Assembly: GCA_965153455.1 (NCBI GenBank)
Contig: OZ234503.1
Coordinates: 4,960,001-5,024,000, forward strand
Direction of reading: 5' to 3'
Source: Sphagnum compactum
Taxonomy: Eukaryota > Bryophyta > Sphagnopsida > Sphagnales
Length of the DNA stretch: 64,000 bases
Of this stretch, positions 36,243-48,065 are shown piece by piece; the first letter of the stretch is position 1; every line of letters starts with the position of its first letter. Position numbers and translations under genes: made by a program. The notes under the pieces are model-generated. The model was not told where the DNA came from and did no database searches. It saw only the letters and a list, made by a program, of their open reading frames with translations.

Positions 36243-38601
36243 CCAAGCCTCATAAATTTGTGTGTTCTATTTTTAGACGCACAAAGTGCACCAAATAAGG
36301 GCAGCATCGGTGCACAAAATAAGACATATGCGCGCAATGTGTGTCCCAGGAAGCAGCAGGGTGGTAGGAAGTGCATGTCGTGCCATCGCATGTATTCTCT
36401 CAACTCTGGGAACATTTTCGTACTTCTGGGCACACCGAGAGGGCCGCAGCAGTGTGTGTGAGTACGTGGAGGTCTCAGACCAAAGGCAGACTAGCTCATA
36501 CTATCGCCATGTCTAAGTCGACCAAGCGCACTACGTCGTTCCAACGCAAACATGTGTTGGAGTTTGGCGTCAAGATTGTCGAGCTTAAAGAAAAAGGCAA
36601 TATGTTAGTTGTGACGGGCGTGTGCTGCTTGTTCTGCGTGTATCACAGCCGGGATGTCGGGCCGGCGAGTCGCAAGCGCAAGCCGACCGATAATATTTAT
36701 ATCTTCAAAGCGTCGTTCATCAAGCAGCACTATCTGTCGCACCTGAAGTAGCATGCTAAGACATGGAAGGAGTACAGTGAACTTTCTGTCGACGGCAAGA
36801 AGGCGTACTTTGACGGCAAGGTCAAGCGCGCAAACACGATGCACACGTACATCGACACTAGCCAAGACACCATCCACTTCACTATCTCGTTGTCGATCGT
36901 CGACGTCATCATCAAGGAGCTGTTCTACCATGATGACGATCAAATCCTTGCCGACGTCGATGAGGTCGACGAGGAGGACGAGGAGGACCACTACATGAAC
37001 ATGGAGCGGATCCGTAATAAGGCAGAAAAGAAGATCGCTTTGAAGCGCAACGCAATGAAACTCTTCAAGCTCGATGAGGACGATGGGATATACATGGTCA
37101 ATGGCCCGAATAACACGAGTTTCTTCCTGGCTATTGACTATGTCGGGTGCGGCATGTCATTTCGATAGACCACTGTCGCGATTCATCACGCCAAGGACCG
37201 CCTTAAAATGCAGAAGTTGGGCGGCATCAACGATCATAACGTTGGCCAGTACGTTCGGGTTCTGGTCGCCACCAACCTGAACAAGATCGCGTTGCTGCAC
37301 CCGTCAATCTGGGCGTTCTCGGTTGTCAAGGATGGTAGCACGCATTATAGCAGCTCGTTCTTCGACATGCATCTGCGTCGGTGACGTCCTATCCGATCTG
37401 CACCTGGTCGCCATCCCAATGTTCGAATGGCACACTGCCGAAAACATTTAGCTCATCATGGATATGAACAGCGAGATGTGCCTAAAGAATACAAACCGGT
37501 GGGCGCACCTTGATGGCATGTTCAAGTTCTACATCTCACGTCAACGCCAGATCTTCAAACACACAGACACCCATGCGCACTTCGAGTCGTCGTCGGCCAA
37601 GTGGTGGACGATCACGCTCGCCGTCGCACCAACAATCAGCGAGATCAACAAGACCATCGTCCAGTTGCAGAATCGATCACTCATCATCGTCCAGCAGAAG
37701 ATCAAGATTAGGCTCCTCAAAGACCTATTGATTGGTATGTTCAAAGTCAAGGGCATCATCGAGATCGATGACGACGAGGAGGACATTGAAAACAAGTTTT
37801 ACGTCGACGACGATTGGTGTGTTGAGCACCGGCACATCATCGAGCGCGTTAAAGATCAGGGGTCATTCAGCCATGAATGTTATGCGGGCATCGACGAGGA
37901 CAACCACAAGGACGTGGTGCTGCAGATTGCCTAGTTCGCCGTGTTCATTGTCACCGGATGCGACAGCGTCAAGGCCAAGCGAGGTTGCAACAACAACTCA
38001 AGCGAGCTCGAGGCGCCGCCTGTTGTGCCACATGAGCTCGTCAAGGTGGCGCCGCGACACTTCATCTTGGATGTGTTAAATGTGTATCGGCCCCGTCTTG
38101 ATTGCTTCTGGTTCGAAGAGGAGATTGATGAGATCAAGGCCGAGCAGCGCGACCTGATCAGGCGGTACAACAACGACCAACACATCAAGCACATCATCGA
38201 CTCGTACAAGCACACGGTGTCTTTCAATGAGGCGTGGGACAAGATTGGCGTCCCTTTCAATCGGTTGCGCCAATTTTGCAATGGGTTCGTGACGACATTC
38301 CCGAACACAACGTCGGTTGAATTGATTTCTCCATTTTGAAATGGGAAAAGGACAACAATCGTTCATCCATGATTGATCTGACGTTGGAAGGAATATTCGA
38401 GTGTAAGCAAATGAATCAGATTTCGATCCTGTAAGCGCCGAACATCGCCCATCCATGCGCTACAACAATAAATGACACTTTCTTGCCCCAAGGGCGTTGC
38501 AATCATAAAGATCCATGGACGCAAAACTTTGACAGAGGCGATGCGCACAAATTAGCTTATTTTGTTTGATTTGTGGGAACGCACAAATTTATGAGGCCTG
38601 G
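36243..38601 (+). mobile_element. GC-rich hAT-like DNA transposon with intact ends
   Basis: Left and right ends are inverted repeats sharing CCTCATAAATTTGTG (36248-36262 and the complement at 38582-38596); with outer bases they read CCAAGCCTCAT and CCAGGCCTCAT. The 10-bp string GGTGTTTACC occurs in direct orientation at 36235-36244 and 38600-38609 and overlaps the ends. This fits a target duplication of 6-10 bp (8 is usual for hAT), the exact border being ambiguous by a few bases. The inside is rich in G+C and CpG, unlike the AT-rich surroundings. It holds one broken transposase-like coding region on the plus strand. Confidence 0.82.
36510..38454 (+). pseudogene. hAT-like transposase, degenerate
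   Basis: The frame starts MSKSTKRTTSFQRKHVLEFG and has a BED-like finger (CLFC ... HYLSHLK, TAG, HAKTW). Next come a helical segment (TFTISLSIVDV-like, then DEVDEEDEEDH), GMSFR followed by TAG (37166-37168), an LVATNLNKIALLHPS stretch, SSSFFDMHLR and LHLVAIPMFEWHTAENI. Later parts are TNRWAHLDGMFKFY, SSAKWWTITLAVAPTISEIN and DQGSFSHECYAGI. The C-terminus has NTTSVE and, after a one-base shift, DFSILKWEKDNNRSS, resembling the hAT dimerisation end. The segment that should follow the HTAENI part (with the catalytic aspartates) seems deleted at about 37450-37470. Four or more TAG codons interrupt it. From memory, the layout resembles multi-copy hAT-like proteins annotated in oomycetes. Confidence 0.65.
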
Positions 38602-38609
38602 TGTTTACC

Positions 38610-41600
38610 CACTTAGAGTAAAGATCTAAGAATTTTTCATTTCATTTTTCATTTTTCAAGTGATAGCTGGTGGGTATGTATCACAGGAGAAAAAGAACAA
38701 AATGGTGGGGGGACGGGGATTTCAAGAACAAAATGCACTTTTAGAAGCATTTTGTTCTTCAAAACACCCACCTCTAGCACAAGAAAGTTTATGCAGGGTA
38801 GTAAGGTTACCCCCAAATACGGACAGCAGAAAACTTCTCATAGGTCTTTATGATGGGAAAGAAAAATGGGGATGATTGGGCAGGGCGGGGTGTCATTCAT
38901 TCCCTCCCTAGGGTGAAAAGAGCTGAGGGGACTGGGCCCCCATGAAAGGAAGGGAAGGAGGATATGTGGAGATGCTCTTGTAAGGAATTTTACAAACTTG
39001 TCGGCCACTCATGTTACCTAGCCTATCCTTACAAAGGGCCTTGCGAATGTCTTTCTTGACAAGTAAAATAAGGGCTTGGTTGAAAATCAAAGTTTCTTCA
39101 AATAGGGGTGAGTTTTATCTATGTCAATAAAGCCCATCTACCTATTTGACCCACGCTTTCAGTGCACACACCTTCACAACCCAATTTTTTCCTACATTAA
39201 AAAATCCGCCTTCATTGGCTAATGTCCCACTTGGGTCAACATGCCATACGGAATTTGAAGGATACCTTGTCGGATTGTTGTTTTAATGTAGTCCTATTGA
39301 CATCATTATGCTCTGAGCCAGCATTATTTTGGGGAATAACCCTTAGAATGAAGTCCTTATGTTATAATAGATAGGCATTAAAAAAATCCACTTCCGTACT
39401 CTATATTTAAGAACCCAATGCAACCCCCGAAAATAAGTTTTAAATAATAGAAATGACACGTTTCCAATTTGGAGATCCATGTCTAGGGGAAAGATTGTTA
39501 AGTGAATTGTTACAAAAATATAGGTGGTTTAAACTACAAATTGATTATTGTATCAAAGGAATGAAGAAGATGGAAAAGACAATGCCCATGTTCCCCGCAA
39601 TCAAGTCACAATGCTTAGCCTTCAAACCCTTGCAAGTTTATGGATAGGAAAACTGGGGTTTGGGGGACTTTTTCTACATCAAGGTCTTCTTCTTTTCCTC
39701 CTCCTTTTGACGATTAGCATCCACCTGACTTTTTCACCTTGACAAATGCTAGAAGACTTGATGGACATCCATGGTTTGCATGCTTATGAAGAGAAAGGAG
39801 AGCAAACATGTTCAAGGATGATTTTTAAGAAAACCAAAAAGCACAAGCACTTGTGAGAGAACATGAAAAAAACATATAACAAAGACCAAGCTCAAATGTG
39901 TTGCAAAAGAGCATAAGTCACTAGAACCCTGTGCTTTGTTCCATCATCCCTTTTGTCATCATGTGTGTGCACATACACTCTCTCTCTTTCTCATGCTCTC
40001 TTGTTGAGGATTAAGAGTGACTTGGGGGTTGGTTGGGTGGGCCTAGATGACAATATGCATGTCTCAACTCATTGGTGCAATGACTTCAAAGACTTTGAAA
40101 GTTGCTTACCCTAGGTAAATGCCACCAATATGCATTACTATTAGGGCTCAAGATGATCTCATCGCTTGTGCACAGAGTGAGCATGTTGGATTGAGGAGTC
40201 CAATGGCACTTCCTGCACTGGAAAAACAGAACAAGGGCGTCTGAACAAATCTATGAAAATATAGACCTCTGTTCACAAGTTTTGAAAAAACATCCTCAGT
40301 GGAAAAGGAAAAAAGGAAGGAAAACTTCAAAGGTATCCTGTTGTTAAAGCAAACTGTATTGCAGAAAAAAGAACTGATTTTGGCTAATTTCTGAGCAAAC
40401 TAGCAAAACTCTTAAGTCAGAGTAACTCACTTTTCTAGCTCTAGTTGTATTTATCAGAAAGAGAGCTGATCTGGGTTGTTTAAGTAGATAGGCAGCTGAT
40501 TAGTCCTGCGAATGGGGTATTATCAATGTGTCACCATAACTCCCATTCTGAACTTGATTGAGAACTGAGTTAGATTGTGGTACCATTTTTATGGAGAACA
40601 AAAAAATTCTTGCAAGGAAGACCGCTGCAAGAATCAAGTAGGTGTGAGATGTATGACAAGAATCCCACATGTGTCTGGAATAGTTCGATAGATGTCAACT
40701 TCAATACACAAATTAGATACATCCATCTTCTTTTTTGTCATCACCAGCTATTCTCAAATATCCCTTCTACAGTCTTCTTCAACCAAGTGAGGGAGGAAGC
40801 AAGTCACCAACTTCAGCTGCACAAAACAAACTGTTACAGAAACTAGAGAAGGCAACAGTCAAAAACAGAATGGCACACACAAAATCTGATTCGATCTTCA
40901 AAATTATGGGCACTGGACAGTCATTTGTAGCTTGACAAACACCTCTCACTCCTAAAAGTGTGCCAACCATTATTGCAGAGGATCATTACATTCCATTGAC
41001 ACAAACACTTTGATTATGTTCAAATATGTAGTGTTGTCTGAGATGAGTAAACTGATTGTCCAGATATGCCCAACCTACATGTATGTCTGGCTCAGAAATA
41101 CCCTAATGGACTCCTTTCATGCAACAACTTCAGGTTTGGGTGCTAAGCAGGGAAAGCTCAAGACTTCACAAGACCAGTACATAATCCTCTAAACAAGTAA
41201 TCTAGGTTGTTATCTACGGTTCTTGACATGCAGTAGAATGGAAGGTATTGCCCTGTCCCATAAGCAATAATACCTGGTTGATGGCATTATGATGATACAT
41301 TCTATGAAATTGCAGAGAAATCTCCACAGTGACAATTTGAAGGTAGCATGACAAATGAGTGCAGTCAGAACTTAGGAGAGTTGCCAATGAATTGTCAAAC
41401 AATGCCCATCATCACAAGTAGCAGTGATGAGCTGCCATGACTACCTGTGGACTGCATCAGGTTGCAAGAATGGGTGTAGATAAGCATACAATACTCCATC
41501 CAAAATTTCAGGAGTTTATACAAAATCTGTGTCCTCAGTCTCTGTCACATTTCTAGAAGCAACTGGAAGACTCAGTCATGATGATGATTTTAGCTAGCTA

Positions 41601-42900
41601 GTCATGTAGAGATATAGCTTTTGGAAAAAGTGGGTAAGGTACAGTGGATGACCTTCCAGGTTCCCTTTGAAAGATATTAGCGTTTTTGATGATCAGAGAG
41701 GAGGAGATGTGGATGATCCTGCATGATTCTACTGATTGCCTCATGTTCTCTTCTCAAACACCAAAAGGTGAGTTAGAAGAAATGCCTTATATGTAGCCAG
41801 GATTCAGATTGATGTTCTGCAAATCACCCCCTGAAACACCTTGATCAGTTCACTATGCAATCAGAACCGCTGTTGAGTGTCACCACAAGTGCATGTCATG
41901 GAAGTGATGAACACTCATCAATACAAGAAAACCCCTTCTGGAGGGCTGGCCATACTGACACATTGCATACAAGAAAACCTTGCTGGAAAATCGAGTAAGG
42001 TCTCATTTCTGGGAGAGGAGACAGGAGGTGTGCACTGTGCACATAGATGACTATGAAATTGCATGCAGAGAAATCTCCACAATGATAACTAGAAGTTAAC
42101 ATGACAAATGAGTGCAAGTCAGAAGCTTATGAGAGTTGCTCACAAAGTGTCAGACCATCATCACCTTCATCACAAATAGCAGGGACAAAGCAAAATGTCA
42201 TGACAACCTACTGATTTCATAAGCTCCCTACTGACAGTGGGTGTTGATAAATAGGTAGATGGTCGGAGAGGAGGTACGTCTGCAAAGAGGAAAAGCAGAG
42301 AGATAATAGTGAGGAGGTCAAATGGGTTTTGTAGGGTTTGGAAGAAACCCTAAAACTTGGGGGAAAACTGCAGCTGAATTCCCCTACCATGATGATCCTG
42401 GTTTCCTGAAGCTGCTTTGAAATGTGAAATTCAACAGGAGAATGAGAATGGAAGAGACCCACTACCTTTACATTTATGTTGTCATTCTGGCTGCAATCTC
42501 GTTACCCTATGCAGAAGAAGACACTTCGTGCTCAAAATGCAGACAGGCATAAGAAAGAACAAATCCCATTAGGTCAAGCTCTTCTCCTCTCCTCCTCCTC
42601 CTCCTCCTCCTTCTCTTGGTTCCTGTTGAAAAGACAACTGCCTAACTGCTCAACGATAGGTAGCAACCATTCTGATGATTGTCCTCCCCGTCGCCAGCCA
42701 GCCCGGTGAATTGGGTACCTTGCAGAGATCGTGAACGAAGAACGGAAATAAATTGCATGGCAGAAAATCCATTGATGTCCGTTAACAAAAAAGTTCATGT
42801 CCTTTCTCCAATCCTGGACATGCAACGCACACGTAGCCGAGTCCTTTTGTAGATAAATCGCAAGAGGAGGAAGAAAGGAAAAGGAGCGAGGAGGAGGAGG
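38610..42900. other. Intergenic region upstream of the SDR gene
   Basis: No gene is supported. It holds a diverged ~160-bp direct duplication (41305-41460 and 42050-42215) and, just upstream of the SDR gene, a CTC/CTCCTC-rich run (42578-42612). Open frames of 60-120 codons near 42574-42945 (minus) overlap simple-sequence DNA and are not credible. Confidence 0.5.
41305..42215. repeat. Diverged direct duplication, two ~160-bp copies
   Basis: Copy 1 (41305-41460) and copy 2 (42050-42215) share, in the same order, GAAATTGCAGAGAAATCTCC, a CATGACAAATGAGTGCA segment, a GAGAGTTGC segment and CATCATCAC. Small indels separate them. No transposon ends are visible. Confidence 0.7.
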
Positions 42901-42922
42901 AAGGTTTGGAGGTTGTACAGCC

Positions 42923-43870
42923 ATGGCAGCACGGACACTCATCAAACAAGGGTTGTTGCAAACCTTGGTGCACCAATTGTGTCACTCTTCTTCTTATTAT
43001 TCTGCTTCTGTTGTTGCCAGAAGTGGAGCCTCAGCGAGCAGGGTATCATCAGCAGCAGCAGCGCCGGCATCCTCGTCAGCTTCTTCCACACTAGGCAGCA
43101 GTATTCAATCCGAGGAAACAGTTGTGGAAACAGCAGAAGCTGTGGAGCCAAAAGCAGCCGTGGAGCGGAGCAAGCTTCTTGTGCTGGGAGGAAATGGGTT
43201 TGTGGGTACACATGCATGCCAGGAAGCACTCAGCAGGCACCTTCCAGTGGTGAGCATGAGCAGGTCAGGAAGACCAGCAGCAACAGTGCATGATGATCCC
43301 TGGATCAACAATGTGACATGGGTGCGGGGAGACATCTTCCACCCGGAGAGATGGAAAGACACAATACCACTGGAGGAAGTCTCGGCGGTAATCTCGTGTG
43401 TAGGTGGGTTCGGATCCGATGAACAAATGCTGAAAATCAATGGCGAGGCCAACATCGCTGCAATCAATGCAGCTTTCAAGTCCGGCGTCAAGAGGTTCGT
43501 GTTCATTTCAGCTCTTGACTATGGACTCCCTTCTTTTGTTCTGCGAGGGTATTACAAAGGCAAGAAATCAGCTGAGGAAGAATTGCTCCGCAAGTTTCCC
43601 TATGGAGGTGTGATCTTAAGGCCTGGCTTCATTCATGGCAATCGTCAAGTCGGAAGTCTCAAGATCCCCCTCAGTGCCATCGGAGCTCCTCTAGAAATGC
43701 TCTTGAAGAATGCCAAACCAGCTTCTCGACTACCTCTTGTGGGAAACTTTCTGATGCCTCCTGTGAAGGTTACCTCTGTGGCCAGGGCTGCAGTGAGATC
43801 AGCCATTGACAATGCTGTCCCACCTGGTGTTCTTGATGTGTGGAGCATCAAGCGTCTTGGAGATCACTGA
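42923..43870 (+). CDS. Organelle-type NAD(P)-binding SDR-like protein (atypical SDR, At5g10730/At5g15910 type)
   Basis: A 315-residue intact ORF. Residues 1-80 are rich in Ser, Ala and Arg with few acids early on, like a mitochondrial or plastid targeting sequence. The Rossmann fold starts at residue 85: LLVLGGNGFVG (GxxGxxG-type nucleotide loop at 89-95), then SMSRSGR, ISCVGGFGSD, VKRFVFISALDYG, a Y-x3-K pair within YYKGKK (210-214) and ILRPGFIHG. The layout fits the NDUFA9-like atypical SDRs of plants, close from memory to Arabidopsis At5g10730/At5g15910, for which no reaction is firmly assigned. It has no intron, whereas I believe plant relatives are usually spliced. The start has a purine-poor but acceptable context (GCCATGG). 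The 3' flank carries a CT microsatellite. No neighbour suggests a pathway. Confidence 0.9.
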   Translation: MAARTLIKQGLLQTLVHQLCHSSSYYSASVVARSGASASRVSSAAAAPASSSASSTLGSSIQSEETVVETAEAVEPKAAVERSKLLVLGGNGFVGTHACQEALSRHLPVVSMSRSGRPAATVHDDPWINNVTWVRGDIFHPERWKDTIPLEEVSAVISCVGGFGSDEQMLKINGEANIAAINAAFKSGVKRFVFISALDYGLPSFVLRGYYKGKKSAEEELLRKFPYGGVILRPGFIHGNRQVGSLKIPLSAIGAPLEMLLKNAKPASRLPLVGNFLMPPVKVTSVARAAVRSAIDNAVPPGVLDVWSIKRLGDH

Positions 43871-43942
43871 ATCAACGATTCAAGCTCTCTTTCTCTATGT
43901 GCCAGGAAGATAGATACCTGAATCTATCTCTTCGAGTTCTAG

Positions 43943-43944
<2 letters not shown>

Positions 43945-43984
<40 letters not shown>
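43945..43984 (+). repeat. (CT)n microsatellite in the 3' flank of the SDR gene
   Basis: About 19 uninterrupted CT units lie 75 bp after the stop codon and are probably transcribed in the 3' UTR. Confidence 0.95.
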
Positions 43985-43988
<4 letters not shown>

Positions 43989-44309
43989 GTGTGCCAGAAG
44001 ATAGGTCACTGAATTAATCTTCTAGCTCAGAATCTCTATACATTGGATCAGATGCTGAATTTGTGAATATGGGTGGAGGCATTTGATGCTTGAACTTTCT
44101 TCTGTAAATGGTTTAGCTCCCTGGCTTCAGTGGTGATACATGTATACAAGTGCCTTTCTTGAGAGTGTTTTTTTCTCAAGAATCTATTTTTACTTTTGAG
44201 GTCTTTGTTTTTTTGGAACAGTATCTTCAAATGACTTTGATCTGCTTCAACTTTGTCTGAGTAATGCAGTCAGTTGTGTGTGAATGGGCAGCATGTCCTC
44301 CTCTCATCT

Positions 44310-44692
44310 TGTGCACTTGAGTATGATGGTTGAGCTCCACTTGGCAGTATGCATTCCATTGCTGCATATACTCCTGGTGGCGGGTGGCAGTCTACAACTT
44401 TGTGGACTGCAGTGCCCAGTTAATCAGCATCATCACCATCATCATCAACTCTTGTCTGTGGCTTGCTGGAGTTCTGCTCCCTGCATAGATTAATTCTTAC
44501 TTTCCTTCTTGAGAGGAGGGCATGTCCTTGAGAGGAGGGCATGTTCATTCTTATCACTGGAGTATCATGCATGGTTGAGCTCCACTCCTCTGCAGTAAAG
44601 GTACAGTCAATTCCTGCATATTGGTGCACATACTCCTGGTTGTGATTTGACAGCTTTGTGGATTTGCAGTGCAAGTTAATCATCACTTTTCA
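44310..44692. repeat. Diverged direct duplication downstream of the SDR gene
   Basis: Two ~135-bp copies (about 44318-44450 and 44560-44692) share TGGTTGAGCTCCACT, CATACTCCTGGT, a CAGCTTTGTGGA-like segment, TGCAGTGC and GTTAATCA in the same order. Nearby, GAGAGGAGGGCATGT occurs twice within 30 bp (44511 and 44531). Confidence 0.7.
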
Positions 44693-44756
44693 TCTCTGGG
44701 TTTGCTGGAATTCCTTCGGATTTGCTTCTCCTTCTGAGCTTCTTCAATTCTATTTA

Positions 44757-44812
44757 GAATTTTTGGATGTCTGAAGAACTCTCATGAAAGTTCTTCAGAC
44801 ATCCAAAAATTC
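44757..44812. repeat. Perfect 24-bp inverted repeat with 8-base loop
   Basis: Arm 44757-44780 (core TTGGATGTCTGAAGAACT) is exactly complementary to 44789-44812, with loop CTCATGAA. An RNA copy would form a perfect 24-bp stem. It lies about 890 bp after the SDR stop codon. It may be a small palindromic insertion or a precursor-like hairpin; nothing decides between these. Confidence 0.9.
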
Positions 44813-45389
44813 ATCACAATTCCTCACTTTCATGCAGGACCTTTTCTATCTCTATTTGTCCTCCTTCAATTTGCAATCTTGTGCTCATTGGTGCTTGGAG
44901 TGATTGCAGCAGACCTGAGTTACGCTGCTTTTGCATTGTATGGTTGGCAGTTGCACTAGAGTAAGCAAATCACATTTACATTAGGTTGTAAAAATGAATT
45001 GAAGAAAAGGATTTGAATCATCACAATCTTTCAGGAAGAAAATAAAAAGGGGGGATTCCTGGTGTCATCGTTTGATGAATACAAAAACTCCCACATGCTT
45101 GTTCTCTTGACAGAAGCAGCATTCAGAAGATTTGCAATAATTTCTTTCTGTAAGGAACTGAATTTCTCACTGCTGTTTAAGGAGAACTAGTTTCTTTTGT
45201 AAGTAGTAGTTGGATAGTCCTTTTCAGCAGCTCCTAGAGTATCTGAAGCCCTACTTTGACAACAAAAATGTCTGAAAATTCAGAAGCCCAACACTCCAGG
45301 AACAACAAACAGAAGTTTGTATGCCCAAAATAAAAACCAGAAATGCCTCCCTTGGGCCCACTTATGATAGTTCAACTTTGGGCAAAGAC

Positions 45390-45575
45390 TATGGGATAAA
45401 GGGTGGTGCTATTGGGAACATATTGGGACCTTGAGGAACATGGTAAGAATACATTGGGAACCTGATGTGAACACGTTGAGAACGTGAAGGGATAAAGTGT
45501 GGTGCAATTGGGAACATATTGAGACCTTGAAGAACATGGTGTGAACACATAGGGAATTGATCTGAACAAATTAGG
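45390..45575. repeat. Two-copy ~98-bp tandem repeat
   Basis: GGGATAAAG[G/T]GTGGTGC starts two units at about 45390 and 45488. Each continues with TTGGGAACATATTG, GACCTTGA and GAACATGGT. The phrase GGGAACATATTG-GAACATGG recurs in shorter form to about 45590. No ORF across it is credible. Confidence 0.8.
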
Positions 45576-46199
45576 AACATCAAAGTCCAAACCCTCTGGC
45601 TCAATTGCAACCCCGAACATTGCAGCTTCAGCATCTTATAGTGTGGCTAGAGCCAACCCATAGCCTCCAATGCACCATTTATTGAATGCATGCTATTTGT
45701 GCAGTAAAGCCTCAGGGTGGGGGCATTCCCAAAATAAGGGGCCTAGGACAAGGTGGTAGTCAAGGGCAACCCCCCACTTGTGGGCTTTACCCACGGTAAA
45801 GCATGAGGTAAACATTATCATGGATCTACATATACATAGATAATGAGGCATAGAGAGTTCTTTTGCCTACTCCTTAGGACCGGCACTTGGATCTTACACT
45901 TATAAGTAGGCACAAATTCATGAAAACTTGCCAACCTTCAAAATAACAAAGCACCCAAAAAAGGGGGAGAAAAGGTACAAGATGGATGGACCCAAGCTCA
46001 AGCAAAAATAACAAACCACCAACTAGGGCAAATCGCAAGGGGAACATGAACAAATTAAGTTCTCAAACCCCCTTCTCCCTATTTGCAAGGAGCATATCGA
46101 GTAAGGAGAAGGGAGGAACACTAGAAAAAACACTTAGCCTAGAAGAACCTTCACATATAGGAACATCACACCTTGAAATAAAGGCCACCTACATTTGTT

Positions 46200-48065
46200 A
46201 CAACGTCACTAACACCCTATGTCTGGAAAATGAACATCAAACTAAAAGAGGAAGGCCTCCAAAGCCTTTTGCACTCCATGCCATGTTGGCACATCAATGA
46301 AGAAAATTGTTGGCATGTTGATGCAAACACCCAAAGACCTTTACGGCTAGAAGGAAAACCAATTTGTTGGGTGTCAATCGTGATAAAGGTCATCTTTAAT
46401 GTGGGCTCAACTACAACAACAAACCCACAAGATAGAACTGCCCGCAAAACCAAATTTGCTCAAATGGGGTCAATGATGACAATGTTAACTAATGTTCGAA
46501 TACCATCCACCAAAACCATAATGTCGACTTGTTGACAGGTAAATTAAAGAGTAAGTGGCGAAAGAACGTGAGTTTGCTCACGTAAAACATGAAATCTTGT
46601 ATGCCTCGCAATAGATGCAAAAATATCCCACGCAACATCATGAGAAGTCATCCTCTCCCCCACCATGGGTGCAATGAAGAAGGTGAATCCCCATAAGGTC
46701 CAAAGGTTAACCACAAATGTAATGTGACAAGCCAAGGGTTACGGGATAGGGAGGCCCAATCAAATGCGCAACGTAATGGAAAAAACCTTTGAATTCAATC
46801 GAAACAAATGGATCACTAGGCAAGCAAACAACCACACACCTACACCTAGCCCCACACAAGATCTTAAATGCGCCCAATGCAAATCAAAAGGCAAATAAAA
46901 TATGATGCTAGAAAAATAATGGTCATGTAATATTTTTGAGATACTGTCATGAAATCAATTTGTTCCTTTCTCTAATAGCTATTCAAAAGGGGGTACGCAT
47001 GCCACCACCATAGGAAAAAGAAGCTCATGTGCCAACCTCAAATGAACCTAAGCTACTTGTTGTTATTGCTTATAATAAAAACAGGCGAAAGTCCAATAGG
47101 AACTTAAAGGCAATGATGGGGGCAACACAAGCCCAACTCCTTAAATAGGCCGTTGGAGCAATGCCTTTTATAGAAATGAGGCCTAACCTTCCATTAGAAA
47201 TGGGGAGACAAACTTGCCATCAGACTAAAGGAACATGAGGGCATTCATAAGAACCTGGGCCCAAAAGCTTTTCAAAAACTCTCAACAAAGTTGAATCAAA
47301 AGTGGCGAGCTAACTTCGAAAACTTGAAAGAGGGGGGGAAAAACAAAGCAAATAGGAAGGTTTTTGAGTGAAACACCAAGGATCCCAAATGCTACCTAGC
47401 TATCCTTTAACCTCGGGAGTGCATCAACATGACAAACATCTTCATCCAAAGCCCCTTGCAAAAAAGATGAGGAGAAAGAACCGAAATTAAAAGGGACGCC
47501 CAAGATCCTAATGTTGTCAATAAAGCAACAAAAACTAGTTGGGAGGGCGAACCCACAAGGCAAACCAAAAGGGGTTCGAGCCAAACACTTGCAAGGTTGA
47601 ACGATCAACCCCATAGAAGCCAACTAGGAAACAAAATTATCAAAAACAAGGGGAACAACATGGGTAGGGCCAAAAATATGGGTGTTATCAATCGAGGAAG
47701 GGAAAAAAACAAAAGGGAAACATGTTCGAAGAACAATGCAAAGCTCAAAAATGAATGAATGTGAAAAAAGGCCCAACAAGGGGGTCACCCTAACGCACAC
47801 CCATAGATGGAAGGATGATAGACAAATCTCCCAAGGGGGAGTGATGATTACAGAACAAAAGAAGCTACAAATCATAAAAGGAATGAACAAAGGGGAACAA
47901 CTAAGACAACTAGCCTCTTGTCGCTTGAAGCTCCTAGAAAATGGCAGGTTACATGAAATTGTGTTGAAGGTGTTCACTGCATCCACTTGAAGCACCACCA
48001 ATTAGGGTGGACATCCAAATTGACTTTAATATCATGGACCATTGCCTCGCAACCACCCTAATCGC
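46200..48065 (-). pseudogene. LINE-type (non-LTR) ORF2 remnant: RT and C-terminal region
   Basis: On the minus strand, GGCEAMVHDIKVNLDVHPNW near 48060 leads into VVLQVDAVNTFNTIS (RT motif with the first catalytic Asp). Then come FPSSIDNTHIFGP (the A-D-D-T site altered to I-D-N-T), FDNFVS, MGLIVQPCKCLA and IRILGVPFN, down to about 47396. Later frames give WLFACLVIHLF and a LRIxLGLPIP segment (about 46850-46750), HDVAWDIFASIARHTRFHVL with REQTHVL (about 46640-46560), and VLRAVLSCGF to WRPSSFSLMF (46453-46217). The order matches plant LINE-like ORF2 proteins that end in a reverse-transcriptase-linked C-terminal domain. Stops and frameshifts, plus the lost active site, show it is dead. No poly-A tail or endonuclease part is visible; it is probably 5' truncated. 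Confidence 0.75.

Noticed and set aside
42574-43293. Other-frame ORFs around the SDR gene (for example 42574-42945 minus, 42913-43293 plus)
   Set aside because: They are shadows of the SDR coding sequence or of the CTC-rich simple repeat upstream.
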